From Symsagittifera roscoffensis (taxonomy: Eukaryota; Xenacoelomorpha; Acoela; Convolutidae): a stretch of 64,000 nt of DNA. Positions 34,848 through 46,488 of this stretch are shown here, piece by piece. Below the pieces are notes generated by a model. It was not told the DNA's origin and made no database searches. It worked only from the letters and a program-made list of their open reading frames with translations. Every line of letters begins with the position of its first letter. Position 1 is the first letter of the stretch. Location of the stretch: NCBI RefSeq assembly GCF_963678635.1, contig NC_087071.1, positions 2,898,865 to 2,962,864 of the forward strand, given 5' to 3'. The position numbers and the translations under genes are program-made.

Positions 34848-36873
34848 TACATGTCTTTATGGCGCTCCTGGGTGTTATTCTTTTTTAACATCATGACCGG
34901 CAGAACCGTTAACGAGCACTCCGCGCCGAGGGGATGCTCACATTAACGCCCTTAATAGGCCTAAACCAACGGGGTGGAAGGGTAGTTTGGAACGCGGAAG
35001 CCTTCCGGATTACCGTGGATAGCTTTTTAACTTAGTTAAGACCGAAAATTCACGAATCAGGAAGGGTGGGGGGATCGGCCATTCCCTCGTTCCATGAGAG
35101 GTTTGTGACCAAAAACACTTAAAGATATATATAAAACCAAACAAAAAGTAGTATAGTACCCATGAAAAACGAAAAAAAAACATAAAAGAAAACCGAAAAA
35201 ACCAAAAACAGTAAAAAAAAAAAGTAAAAAATCAGTAGAAATCATCCCCCCAGACAAGATGTGATCCGACCCTCCCGTTGTTGTTGATAGATATATTGCT
35301 GTTACAGGCATTTATATCAGTCAGGATCGTTACGATCAATTTTGTAGCCTGTTTGTGAGGCTTGTACTGTAGGGTTATTTGAGCATTTAAGCACGTTAAT
35401 GATAAATTGCGCTCAATCTGGAAGGGTCAGCTGATTTGCGCTCAATTCGGAAGGGTCTTGGGAGAAGACTGATCCGGCAAGCAGTACAAGGAGCAACAAG
35501 AAGGCGCTCAACGACAACAACAATCGACTGTTGGGTATCGTTAACAAGTTTTGTATCCCTTTTGGTACAAAAAGTAAGATAGTAATCTGTGGGGGGCTCG
35601 ACAGTGCTGCACTGTAGTGACCCTTCACCGAACTGCGAATATCCGAGTTAAGCACCTTAATTCGGATATCAAACAAACCCGGAGGGGTATAGTATTACTA
35701 ATATTATTACTAATATAGCCTATATTAATATTCTTATACCGTTTTTCAGTGAAAAACACAGAAAATAGACCGGTTTTTAGGGTCAAAATAGCGATATTTT
35801 GATCCCCCCACAAGTCGCGATTTTTGAGATATCGATATTTTTTGAAACGGAAAAAAGTGTTAAGTTAGTGTGTTACATCGTAACTGCACTATCATAATAG
35901 ATATAACCGGTTAAGTTTAGTTCGAAAGTGGTTGGAACTATTTTGGTACTGAAAACCGAAATTTCGTGATTTTTGAGAAAACGAAACACTATAAAATCAG
36001 AAAAATTTTTGAAATTTTTGAGTTACAACAGTAAAAATAGTTGTTCGGACAACGTCCACTAGTGAATCTACAAGTTTTAAAACCCGCTACCCGAAAGCCT
36101 TCCGGGTTACAGAGAAATCGAACCTAACGTGTTTGATTTGGTGGATTCATCAATCCGGAGGGGTACAGGTAGCATAGTTTTTCTCAAATTTTCTCAACTA
36201 AAGCGTTTTAGATCGGGTCTTTTGCATTGAACTAGAAAAATATAGGCCTTCTGAGCTCGGATCAATAAATTTTAGGTCGAAAGGACCAGATTTGCGGAAA
36301 AAGTTAGGCCGAACCTATAATAGAGAAATTTCTTGACTTTAAGAAAAAAGACGTTTTGGCTAATAACTTTTCGACGACTGAATAGATCCAGTTGATCTTG
36401 GTACCAATAGATCAGAAATTAGCTGAGCTTACTGATAAAGACAAAAGTTTTGCAAAAAAGTAAGCGTGAAAATTTTTTGAGATTGTTTTTAACAAATTCC
36501 TCAATTTGGAAGGGTACACCCTTCACGTTTTATAAAATTTTTTTTTTGGAAAAGCCCTTATACCCCTACCAAAAGGTAAGAGCGGTTGAATAAAGTAACT
36601 TTAGGCTGTTCTAGACGAAAAGTGAAGGCTAAATGCACAGCAAAACCTTAATCGAGCCGAAGTTAGGCAAGCGACAAGACCCTTCACCGTTAGTGTGAAT
36701 TGTAAAACAAGAGGGTTAACTTCAATCCCGAAGGGTCTAGATTTTGTTAGTCCGGAAGGGTCCTATTTGTGCCAAACCGGAGGGGTATTATTTTATTAAA
36801 GGACTTAGGTAGGCGAAAGAAAGACTAAAGTGAGAGATATTAGGTTATTAGCACACAGGCTAGGAATCAGTGA
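34848..36873 (+). mobile_element. Leader fragment attached to LTR copy 2
   Basis: 2026 bp with the primer-site candidate at 34860. It ends at the same base as copy 1 (AATCAGTGA joined to CTCGATTGGG). It lacks 268 bp relative to copy 1, between two short direct repeats (CAATCCGGAAGGGTCTA and CAATCCGGAAAGGTCTA), which removed most of the CCGGAGGGGT cluster. Confidence 0.85.
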
Positions 36874-37947
36874 CTCGATTGGGCTTTTTTTTTTGACATC
36901 ACCGAAATTCAAAAGGCTATAACTCAAAGACCCCAAAAGTTATCTCCATTATTTTTGGCCTATCAGCAGCTGATTGTACACAAAATTGATACGGCAAAAG
37001 AAATTTTTCGGTTTTCTATTGTTTTGGCCAAAATTTGACCAATTGAAAATTTTTGCACCACGCTCAATTAGGCTTAACTTTTTGACATCACCGAATTTTA
37101 AACAGCAATAACTCTTAGCGCATAAAAGTAAAAGAATTACTTTTGCTTTAAATAAAAGCCTACAACACCTGGTGTTCCCAGGCGGTCTCCCATCCAAGTA
37201 CTAACCAGGCCCAATATTGCTTAACTTCGGTGATCGGACGAGAACCGGTGCATTCAACATGGTATGGTCGTAGGCATTTGAGTTACTCCGCTTTCATTTA
37301 TATCCTTTCTAGCATATGTCTATGTACATTACTTTTAAAACACTCGCCCTCGCGCGAGAGTAAAAATATGATCTTATACCATGTAAAATTTTGCACGCTC
37401 ACGTTATAATTTATGCATTTCAAACAAAATTTTGAAAATTGACATTGTTTGGAATTTTTTTTTGCCCAATGTGTTTTATGGCCAAAACGGCTGGTCAAAA
37501 CCTATGGAGCGTGTACAAGGTGCCTTGAATGACCATCTATGGCATGTTAGCCGCACATTCATTGTAAGTGGCATATGATTGAATACCAGCCAGGATACTG
37601 TCAGTTGCTTTTAGCCTAATTGTTGTGATAAACATATTAAAAAGGTAAGTATTCAAATCTATTTGATAAGTTTTCTTTGAATGCACTCTGCGACAGCGGA
37701 AGGCAGCCCAATTCTCCTGAAAAATGCAAGAAAAAAATTGCACAAACTTAAAAGTTAGCTTTTAGGCCGATTTTCGTCCAAAATGGCCGAAATTCGGGTC
37801 CCCCCAAATTTTCAACTGATGATTACTCCACACTCCACGTACACTTGAGCTACAAACGTCGTTTTGGGCTCGTTGGAATTGTCCTGAGCTCAAATTTATG
37901 CAACGAGATGAAAAATTGAACTTTGAACGAAAAAAAAAATAAAAATT
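36874..37947. repeat. 5S unit between LTR copies 2 and 3
   Basis: 1074 bp of 5S unit with gene copy 23 and the same missing spacer segment as the previous composite unit. The splice-donor-like GT is at 37645. Confidence 0.9.
37158..37275 (-). rRNA. 5S rRNA (copy 23)
   Basis: CAATATTGC subtype. Last 5S gene before the nearly complete giant retroelement. Confidence 0.96.
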
Positions 37948-38863
37948 TGTGACATTCGACCAGAATGTGCCAAAATGCAATTTCTGCAGAATTCGAATTT
38001 CTAGCAGCGAGCCTTCCGGATTAGTGATTTTTAAGGTTTAAGAACGTTATTTGAATGATTGAACAAAACGTGAAGGTTGAGGGATTCGGAAATTGCTAAT
38101 TTTTAAATTTTCGAATTGATTACATAACATTTCTGAGAAACGTCAGAAACGGCCATTTTGGCAGAAAAGCTAAAAAGCAACAGAATAACGATAGTCGCAC
38201 TGACGAAAAACAACGAAGATTGTGATAGAAAAACAACACAGAAAACAGAAGGACGTTCCGAGTTGCAACTATTGTGTCGCTACAATAGTTGCAAGGCCGT
38301 TGCAGACAACGGTGAAGGGTGCAAGATAGCCTTCCGGATTACGAAGGAGTCAAGATTAACGAGCTTGATTCAGTGGATTTAAGAATCCGGAAGGGTTTCG
38401 GAACTGGAACTTTTATTCTTTTATTTAAACTTTTAGCTTCTTGTCATGTCCTGATTTGAAATTAATTAACAACTGGATTCATTTCGATAAGGATGAGAAG
38501 GTAGGAGTTGGGGGAAAGGGTTGATCCATCTTCGATGGAGATGATGATTTTTATCTACTGAACAAAAACAATAATAATTCAATAAGTAGTAGCCCTGTTT
38601 TTAGGAGTGACCTCGTGGTCTGGGAATACTGAGACCCAGCCATGAGCTCACTATTCCTGCATGTAATTAAGTTAATTTGAGTGTTTTGACCGAAGCCGAA
38701 AGCAGTAACGTTTTTTGTCGACCCGATGTTAGAAAAGACCACCAAAAGTACTGGCTTGGTAGAGACGGTGAAAAGCATAAAAAGCTCTGTTTAGACATTA
38801 GCCAGTCGTCTTAGGACTTAGTTTTATTTTCCGTCGATATGTATCTTCCGGGCGAATGTTACA
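37948..38863 (+). repeat. 5' LTR of the giant element (copy 3)
   Basis: 916 bp, TGTGACATTCG...CGAATGTTACA. The TATA-like site found in the other copies reads TTATTTAAA here (near 38421), so this promoter may be weakened. Confidence 0.88.
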
Positions 38864-38875
38864 TACATGTTTTTA

Positions 38876-38893
38876 TGGCGCTCCTGGGTGTTA
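38876..38893 (+). promoter_or_regulatory. Candidate tRNA primer-binding site
   Basis: Starts with TGG, the complement of the tRNA CCA end, and continues CGCTCCTGGGTG. It is repeated at the same distance after LTR copies 1 (30594) and 2 (34860). The spacing of 13 nt from the LTR is on the long side. tRNA-Asn is the closest match I can think of, from memory only. Confidence 0.45.
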
Positions 38894-40729
38894 TTCTTTT
38901 TTAACATCATGACCGGCAGAACCGTTAACGAGCACTCCGCGCCGAGCGGATGCTCACATTAACGCCCTTAATAGGCCTAAACCGCCGGGGCGGAAGGGTA
39001 GTTTGGAACGCGGAAGCCTTCCGGGTTACCGTGAATAGCTTTTTAACTTAGTTAAGACCGAAAATTCACGAATCAGGAAGGGTGGGGCGATCGGCCATTC
39101 CCTCGTTCCATGAGAGGTTTGTGACCAAAAACACTTAAAGATATATATAAAACCAAACAAAAAGTAGTATAGTACCCAAGAAAAACAAAAAAACATAAAA
39201 GAAAACCGAAAAAACCAAAAACAATAAAAAAAAAAGTAAAAAATCAGTAGAAATCATCCCCCCAGACAAAATGTGATCCGACCCTCCCGTTGTTGTTGAT
39301 AGATATTTTGCTGTTACAGGCGTTTATATCAGTCAGGATCGTTACGATCAATTTTGTAGCCTGTTTGTGAGGCTTGTACTGTAGGGTTATTTGAGCATTT
39401 AAGCACGTTAATGATAAATTGCGCTCAATCTGGAAGGGTCAGCTGATTTGCGCTCAATTCGGAAGGGTCTTGGGAGAAGACTGATCCGGCAAGCAGTACA
39501 AGGAGCAACAAGAAGGCGCTCAACGACAACAACAATCGACTGTTGGGTATCGTTAACAAGTTTTGTATCCCTTTTGGTACAAAAAGTAAGATAGTAATCT
39601 GTGGGGGGCTCGACAGTGCTGCACTGTAGTGACCCTTCACCGAACTGCGAATATCCGAGTTAAGCACCTTAATTCGGATATTAAACAAACCCGGAGAGGT
39701 ATAGTATTACTAATATTATTACTAATATAGCCTATATTAATACTCTTATACCGTTTTTCAGTGAAAACCACAGAAAGTAGACCGGTTTTTAGGGTCAAAA
39801 TAGCGATATTTTGATCCCCCCACAAGTCGCGATTTTTGAGATATCGATATTTTTTGAAACGGAAAAAAGTGCTAAGTTAGTGTGTTACATCGTAACTGCA
39901 CTACCATAATAGATAGAACCGGTTAAGTTTAGTTCGAAAGTGGTTGGAACTATTTTGGTACTGAAAACCGAAATTTCGTGATTTTTGAGAAAACGAAACA
40001 CTATAAAATCAGAAAAATTTTTGAAATTTTTGAGTTACAACAGTAACAATAGTTGTTCGGACAACGTCCACTAGTGAATCTACAAGTTTTAAAACCCGCT
40101 ACCCGAAAGCCTTCCGGGTTACAGAGAAATCGAACTTAATGTGTTTGATTTGGTGGATTCATCAATCCGGAGGGGTACAGGTAGTATAGTTTTTCTCAAA
40201 TTTTCTCAACTAAAGCGTTTTAGATCGGGTCTTTTGCATTGAACTAGAAGAGTATAGGCCTTCTGAGCTCGGATCAATAAATTTTAGGTCGAAAGGACCA
40301 GATTTGCGGAAAAAGTTAGGCGGAATCTATAATAGAGAAATTTCTTGACTTTAAGAAAAAAGACGTTTTGGCTGATAACTTTTCGACGACTGAACAGATC
40401 CAGTTAATCTTGGTACCAAAAGATCAGAAATTAGCTGAGCTTACTGATAGGGACAAAAGTTTTGCAAAAAAGTAAGCGTGAAAATTTTTTGAGATTGTTT
40501 TTAACAAATTCCTCAATTTGGAAGGGTACACCCTTCACGTTTTATAAAAAAATTTTAGAAAAGCTTTTATACCCCTACCAAAACGTAATAGCGGTTGAAT
40601 AAAGTAACTTTAGGCTGTTCTAGACGAAAAGTGAAGGCTAAAGGCACAGCAAAACCTTAATCGAGCCGAAGTTAGGCAAGCGACAAGACCCTTCACCGTT
40701 AGTGTGAATTGTAAAATAAGAGGCTTAAC

Positions 40730-41070
40730 TTCAATCCGGAAGGGTCTAGGAAAGTAGTACATATCCTTCCTAGTTAATTGAAAAAGCAAAATTGCATCGG
40801 AAAACGTATCCGGAGGGGTATAGGTTGAAAGAAGGAAATCTCCGAAAAGCTACTTTTACGAAACCGGAGGGCTCCCAATCCGGAGGGGTCAAAATTTTTT
40901 CAAGTTAGGAGGGGTCCGAATCCGGAGGGGTCTTATAGTTGCTAATTCGGAGGGGTCCAAATCCGGAGGGGTCTTGTGTTAACTAACTCGGAGGGGTCCC
41001 AATCCGGAAAGGTCTAGATTTTGTTAGTCCGGAAGGGTCCTATTTGTGCCAATCCGGAGGGGTATTATTT
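40730..41070 (+). repeat. Cluster of CCGGAGGGGT motifs
   Basis: About 14 copies of CCGGARGGGT(C/A) or a one-base variant within 340 bp, often in pairs (TCGGAGGGGTCC followed closely by AATCCGGAGGGGTC). Isolated copies and the reverse complement (CCTTCCGGATT) are spread through the LTR and the rest of the leader. Confidence 0.8.
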
Positions 41071-41844
41071 TATTAAAGGACTTAGGTAGGCGAAAGAAAG
41101 ACTAAAGTGAGAGGTATTAGGTTATTAGCACACAGGCTAGGAATCAGTGACTGCACTGGTAACTTGCCTTTCAATAAGAACCAGACCAAAACAAAACAGG
41201 TCCGAACTCGGATATTCGCGACACTAAGTCTATATTAAAAAGAGCGTGATTCATTGGTGTGGATTGTAACATAATACGTTTTTGTGAAAAGTGACTGCCC
41301 TGAGGATTTTAGTAGGTCTAGCTCGGGCAGTCCGAAGGCAGATAGGTAACACAGTTCTCGGTGGGTGCAATAGACGCCCACTTGAGAAAATTACTGCCTT
41401 CAAAGTTTTGTCTGTTCTGTGCAGCACCGAGCGGGGAAAGCTTTTTCTTTAAAAGACAAGTTCGACTATTGTACTGTGACCGACTAAAAGTACAATACAC
41501 ATACGTTTTTTTTATAGAGATATTCATACTCTGTCATAATATAATATTTTTGTTCTTGATTTTAAATCTACATAAACTGTGCTTGATTGGGTAGTGAGTA
41601 CACTATCTTTTAGATTAACTGATAACATCATATTGTGCTAGTTTTCAAATCTTACGACCGATAATCGGTTAGTGTGAATAATTTTTATACAAACTGTACT
41701 CTGATAACATACAGGGATTCGTGGTCACTATTTAATAGAATCTTGTGAAATTTATTGTGTTGTGTCATTATTATTGTTAATAAAACTATAAGGTCACTAG
41801 CAATCGAGTTAAGTGTATAGGCATTAAGAAGTGACAAATAGAGA

Positions 41845-43188
41845 ATGAGTCTAGACAAGTCAAGGATACCAAAACGAGGTAATAGCTCTAGGAAATTCAT
41901 ACCTGAAAAGCAAAGAAAAACGATGACCGATCCTTTTGTGGATTGGATCAAGCGATCCCGGTCCGACAAAGGGGAGACGGTTTCAGGCAGAATGGTTGAA
42001 ACGAGAAGTCAGAAGACCTCAGAAGAGCGTAAAGAACTGTTAGAAGTGGAGGTCAACACAGACCATGCCATGAACGACAACCAGGAAGTACATGGACTGG
42101 AAGGGAGAGGCAGAAGGCTGGCAAGTGAATCTACTCCGGTAGAACAAGGCCATGATTTTGCCACTTCCACCGGGACAGTGGATCGAGAAGAGATGTCGGA
42201 ACTGTCCGACATCTCAACTGAAATAGCGGCATCGAGAAGATCTCCGACAGACAACACTATGATGGCAGGCGGAACTGGGAAACAAAAAACGTCATCATCG
42301 TTCTCAGAAAGAATGAAGAACACCTTCGGAAGCATATTTCCATTCACCATGGGAGGAGGCGCAGGAAACGAAGGTGAATCCCAGGAGGAAGAGGATGAAG
42401 AGGAGCAAGGGGACTTTGGATCTCAAGTCAGCCTCAGTAGTTCGATCCAGGAGAATGAGGCATACGTCGCTAGAGAGACTGGAACCATGGACAAATTTGG
42501 TGTAGTGACAACGATAAGCAAAGAGGCAAACACACCGGGCCAGTCAAAAGACTTCGCGATTATTACAAATTCAGAGCCACAAACTGGAGAGAGTAGAACC
42601 AGAGGGCTAGGCAACGCGTTAGCGGATCCTGAAATAGATAAGGAAAAGACGTCGAGACAGAGAGTCAAGGCCCGGATCTCGACCAGCACGAAGCTACCTG
42701 GGACCGACAGGGTTGCACCGCCACTAGTAACGCCACTCGTGAATAACGGGGCAGCACTAGAAGAAGCCTTAAACAACATAGTGGACAGTTTAGGAGAACA
42801 AAATGAACAGATGTCAATAAGGATGAGTGAACTAGAAAGAGCAGTTCACATTGAAAGAGAAAGTCTGCGGGAAGAAATAAACCGCAATAGACAAGAAGTT
42901 GGCAGGAGCGAAAAACGCTTGAAAGAAAGAACGGACGAGCATATGGCGAAGAACTTGTCGCGAATGACAAGAGAGGCGGAACAGCGAGAGTTACGTTTAA
43001 GAGACGATATGGAGAAGTCAAGAATTCAGCAAGAGCAGTCTCTTGGGACTCTTGACACAAAGATAGACGCGATGATGGAGAGGCGAACTCATGCTATCAT
43101 GGATAGGTTGGACGGGCTACTAAGCAGCAAGAGTGGACCAAAAGAGGGAGAACCGAACTCGGGAGTCCCAGCAGGGAGCCGAGGGTGA
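41845..43188 (+). CDS. ORF1 of the giant element, coiled-coil protein
   Basis: 447 aa from the first long ATG after the leader. The N-terminal half is hydrophilic and low in complexity, with an acid stretch around residues 170-195. Residues about 300-425 are a long charged heptad region (repeated E, R, L, M; for example QMSIRMSELERAVHIERESL) that should form a coiled coil. No protease, nucleotide-binding or zinc motif is visible. It lies just upstream of gag, so it may be an N-terminal extension of Gag or a separate structural protein, as the extra ORF1 of some giant elements. It ends at TGA 43186 and is uninterrupted. Confidence 0.7.
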   Translation: MSLDKSRIPKRGNSSRKFIPEKQRKTMTDPFVDWIKRSRSDKGETVSGRMVETRSQKTSEERKELLEVEVNTDHAMNDNQEVHGLEGRGRRLASESTPVEQGHDFATSTGTVDREEMSELSDISTEIAASRRSPTDNTMMAGGTGKQKTSSSFSERMKNTFGSIFPFTMGGGAGNEGESQEEEDEEEQGDFGSQVSLSSSIQENEAYVARETGTMDKFGVVTTISKEANTPGQSKDFAIITNSEPQTGESRTRGLGNALADPEIDKEKTSRQRVKARISTSTKLPGTDRVAPPLVTPLVNNGAALEEALNNIVDSLGEQNEQMSIRMSELERAVHIERESLREEINRNRQEVGRSEKRLKERTDEHMAKNLSRMTREAEQRELRLRDDMEKSRIQQEQSLGTLDTKIDAMMERRTHAIMDRLDGLLSSKSGPKEGEPNSGVPAGSRG

Positions 43189-43475
43189 ACTTCAATGAAC
43201 ATCAAAAGAGGAAGACGTATGGATCCACTAGAGGCAGGGGCAGTTCATCAGGCTATGCCACAAGGGGTAATGGAACATGGGGCCCGAACAGTAGAGCAAG
43301 TTCAACGGGGAACAGACAAACCCCTAACGAACGACAAACGCAAGGCTTACATGCGACTGGGAGAAGTGATTCCGGCAACAGGAGCATGCAAGCCCGAGGA
43401 GGAGTCATGTGGGCCAAGCGGGAAACACTCACGGCGATTCGGATTGCAGGGATGCACCGCATACAGAGCCTTTGA
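43185..43475 (+). CDS. Gly/Ser/Arg-rich linker frame between ORF1 and gag
   Basis: 96 aa, low in complexity, rich in G, S, R, N and T (for example GSTRGRGSSSGYATRGNG). It follows ORF1 in the -1 frame and overlaps the start of the gag frame. Its composition fits a disordered RNA-binding linker of Gag, but another frame over the same bases is also open (43195-43485), so the choice of frame is tentative. No start codon context supports independent translation. Confidence 0.35.
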   Translation: MNFNEHQKRKTYGSTRGRGSSSGYATRGNGTWGPNSRASSTGNRQTPNERQTQGLHATGRSDSGNRSMQARGGVMWAKRETLTAIRIAGMHRIQSL

Positions 43476-44530
43476 CGAGGTGTGAGGACAATCAGGCGGG
43501 ACACTCAAGGGATGCTACGGCAATGGCCACAGCATTTGAACCCCTAAACAGGTCTTTGGAGACATTCCTGACAAGGTTATCCAGAACCAATGAACTCAGT
43601 GAGAAGTCCAGAAGAGTCTTTAAGAAACCAAGATGCTATAAAGATGAATCTGATGGCTGTATTGACACCTGGATAGAGGTAATGAAGTTGCATTTCGAGG
43701 AAGAGGACTTGTCGGAGAGACAGGAATGCAGTGCGCTCACCAGCAACTTGGAAGGGACAGCCCTGAACTGTGTCATGGCCAAGAAGCAATAGCAACGTGA
43801 CACTGCTGAGAAAATCTTCGAAATCTTGTTAAACCGTTTCGGATCAGGGGTGCAGGGGCACCAGGCTATGATGCGCTTCGAGAAACGGAGGCAACGAGAA
43901 GATGAAACGATAGACAAGTTTCTCGATAGTTTGGAAATGCTGAGAAGACGCAGCCAACCGGATGAGTCAAACCGAAGGATGCACCTGGCCGTAGCCTCAA
44001 AATTCATCGATGGTGTGAAGAATGATGAACTTCGAACAATGCTAGCAACGCATTACACACCACTATCAACCAACGCGCCAACACCAGAGGAGTTGAGGCT
44101 CAAGTCAAAAGAGTATCTTTTGTTGAAACCTCCTTCGAGATCTGGATACTACAAGAACAATTATGGCAAATTTAACAACGGACCAGCAAACCAAGGGAAC
44201 AATTGGTAAAAACCGAGGGATGATATGGACAAGAGACGCTCTTGTGCCAATTGCAGTTCAACGGACCATCATGTGTCAGCATGCCCAGCTTACAAACAAG
44301 GCATGAAAGCAATAGGCTTTAGCCTCGAGGACGAAGATGCGTCAGAATTGGACCATGAGGATTTCATGAGAGGAGTAATTGCGAAATTCGGACCGAGGTG
44401 TTTCTTTTGCAACTTGGAAGGTCATTTTAAATCAGATTGTCCGCAATTCTGGGATGCAGTGGCAGACATAAAGCATCCAAGACATGAAGAAGCTTTGTCA
44501 GGAGTGAAAGCCAGCAAGGATCGACTTTGA
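43409..44530 (+). pseudogene. gag: Gag (retrotransposon gag domain and two zinc knuckles), two internal stops
   Basis: The structural capsid/nucleocapsid protein. One frame runs from about 43409 to the TGA at 44528, broken by TAG at 43790 and TAA at 44207. The gag domain spans about 43540-44130 (around 43680, WIEVMKLHFEEEDL; around 43900, DETIDKFLDSLEMLRRR), a helical segment typical of Ty3/gypsy Gag. Two CCHC knuckles follow: CANCSSTDHHVSAC near 44243 and CFFCNLEGHFKSDC near 44399, both C-X2-C-X4-H-X4-C. Similarity of character continues across both stops, so these are nonsense changes or a read-through arrangement. The TAG context is CAA-TAG-CAA, close to known leaky contexts, but the TAA is not. 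Confidence 0.8.
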
Positions 44531-46488
44531 GTGAAGCAGAGGCACGCAGAAAAGAAAAACCTCAAGAGCTGGCGGCAAAGAAAATGCAAGCGGTAACAGA
44601 GGAGACACGTGAGCCAGAATCAGCAACTGCGGCTGATGACTTCAAGATCGATTATAAGGCAGCCGCGAGGGATGCTCTAAATAGAGTGCAGCAGGAACTG
44701 GTGACGAAAGAGATCGAACAAAAAGTGAAACTTGAACTGGAGAATGAGAAACTTCAGGAGCAACTGAATACCTTCGAAGCAACGGAGTTCGAAGAAACTA
44801 AAGCAACAAGCAGTTTGAGCATGAAACTTAATGTGATCTAAGGTCAGAGGTTCGGCATGGTGCCGCAAGGAAGCAAGATACAGTCGATAATCTCAGTGGC
44901 TGGACATCAGGTGATCAGAAATCTGAGTGAACCATCCGAGTTCACTTTGATGCATTTGGACATATATGCAGATTATCTGAGGCAGGTGGAGCCACGCACC
45001 GAGTCGAGAGCCGTGCGGGCACTACTAACGACGGGTGGCCCTCGCATGAAGAAACTTCATGGACGCTACCTAGAGGTCTATGGGCCGTATCAAGTGATGC
45101 TGAACGTGGATGGAATCAGTATCTACACCAGGACTTATGTAACAACAGATGATGACCAAATGGGGCAGATCTATTTGGGAGAGGAGGAACTCAAAATCCG
45201 CAGGATAGGCCATGACGCCATAATGGAACAAGACGCAGTACACATTGGGTATGAAGCAGATGTGACTGCACATCTGCTCGACACCAACGGAACAAAACTC
45301 GGAGTCACAGGGCTTCTGGACACAGGAGCGGTAGTGAAGGGGATGCCGATAAAAACTTGGGAAAGAATGGGCTTCACGCGGTAAGATCTAATTCCAACGA
45401 ATCTCCGACTGGCCGCCGCCAATCGAGGAGCTATCTACGTGGCCGGAAGAACACCAATAACGGTCCTCCACATGGGAGGACGGGATCTTTGGATGAGCTT
45501 CCTGGTGGTAGAGAATCTGGACGACGCCGACCAATTCATCTTGGGCAGAGATTTCGTCAGGAATTTTGACGTGATGATTGACTTGAACAACGGTCTGATA
45601 CGGATTAGAAACCCGCACCGAAAGCATGTTAAGAGACCAATTAATATGATAATAACAGACGAAAACAAGGTACCAATTTTTTTGGATAGAAAAATAAAAT
45701 TACAACCAGGACAGGCTGTGGTAGCAATTTTTAGAATGAGAAATTTGAATTCGTTAAGTGATAGTAAACAGGTTTGCTTAGTACCGAATCCAAATAGTCA
45801 GAGTTCGGTGATTTTAGGCCGGAGCTTCTCGGTAACGCGAAACGGACTGTGTGTCAGTGTGTTGTTGAACACACTGGACACCACGGTTTTAATCCAGCGT
45901 GGAAAGAAGCTTGGCTACGCTTTGCCGATGAAGACCGACTATGAGGAGACACGAAACTTGAAGAAATATAGTGTGAAAGACTGTCCTTATCATGCCAATA
46001 AAGATAAAATTTTAAAGAGGATTAATGAATTAAAATCTATTCATAAAATGTTTTCAATGAAATCCGAAACGGACGACGGCTTATCAAGCTGCTCGAATGC
46101 TCCGGAACGCCCCTCGTCATATGAACTAGAATCTGACAAACCGGTTTTGCCAGAGATAGAACATTTAAAAGGGAAAATAGGTGAGGGAGATTTCGAAAAA
46201 TTGCGGGACCTCCTAAATCGGAACGCAGATGTATTTTCAAAACATAAGGCGGATATCGGTTGCTGTAATTTCGTCGAACACGAAATCGAAGTAGAAGAGG
46301 GCGCCGTTCCCCATAGGGAAGGCGCAAGACGAATGACGCCACACAAATCGGAAGCGTGCCGAGCGGAAATAGAAATGTTGCTTGAATACGACATGATAGA
46401 ACCCTCGAAATCGCCATGGGCTTGCGGGGTAGTAATGGCGAAAAAGAAAGGGGGCAGCTTAGATTTTGTTGCGACTTTCGTTACTTGA
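44527..46488 (+). pseudogene. pol: Pol N-terminal part: linker, aspartic protease and start of RT, two internal stops
   Basis: The frame overlaps the end of gag by a few bases in the -1 frame, as in many Gag-Pol fusions. It starts with a charged, probably helical linker (44527-44838). TAA at 44839 and TAA at 45382 break it, and the frame continues after each. The protease active site is LLDTGA (catalytic D at 45319), followed after the second stop by the flap and the ILGRDF motif (near 45538). A connecting region with conserved FSKHKADIG (near 46238) precedes the RT start. Translation then runs out of frame at a G5 run (46450-46454), where one base appears to be missing, and the RT continues in the next frame. 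Confidence 0.8.

Larger units (their letters stand above)
38864..41844 (+). other. Non-coding leader of the giant element
   Basis: About 3 kb between the 5' LTR and the first long ORF. A primer-binding-site candidate starts TGGCGCTCCTGGGTG at 38876, 13 nt after the LTR. Its complement resembles the 3' end of tRNA-Asn but not perfectly. It contains the hairpin at 39650-39682, an inverted pair near 39000-39085 built on CCTTCCGG and GGAAGG, and the CCGGAGGGGT cluster at 40730-41070. No protein gene is supported. Confidence 0.7.
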
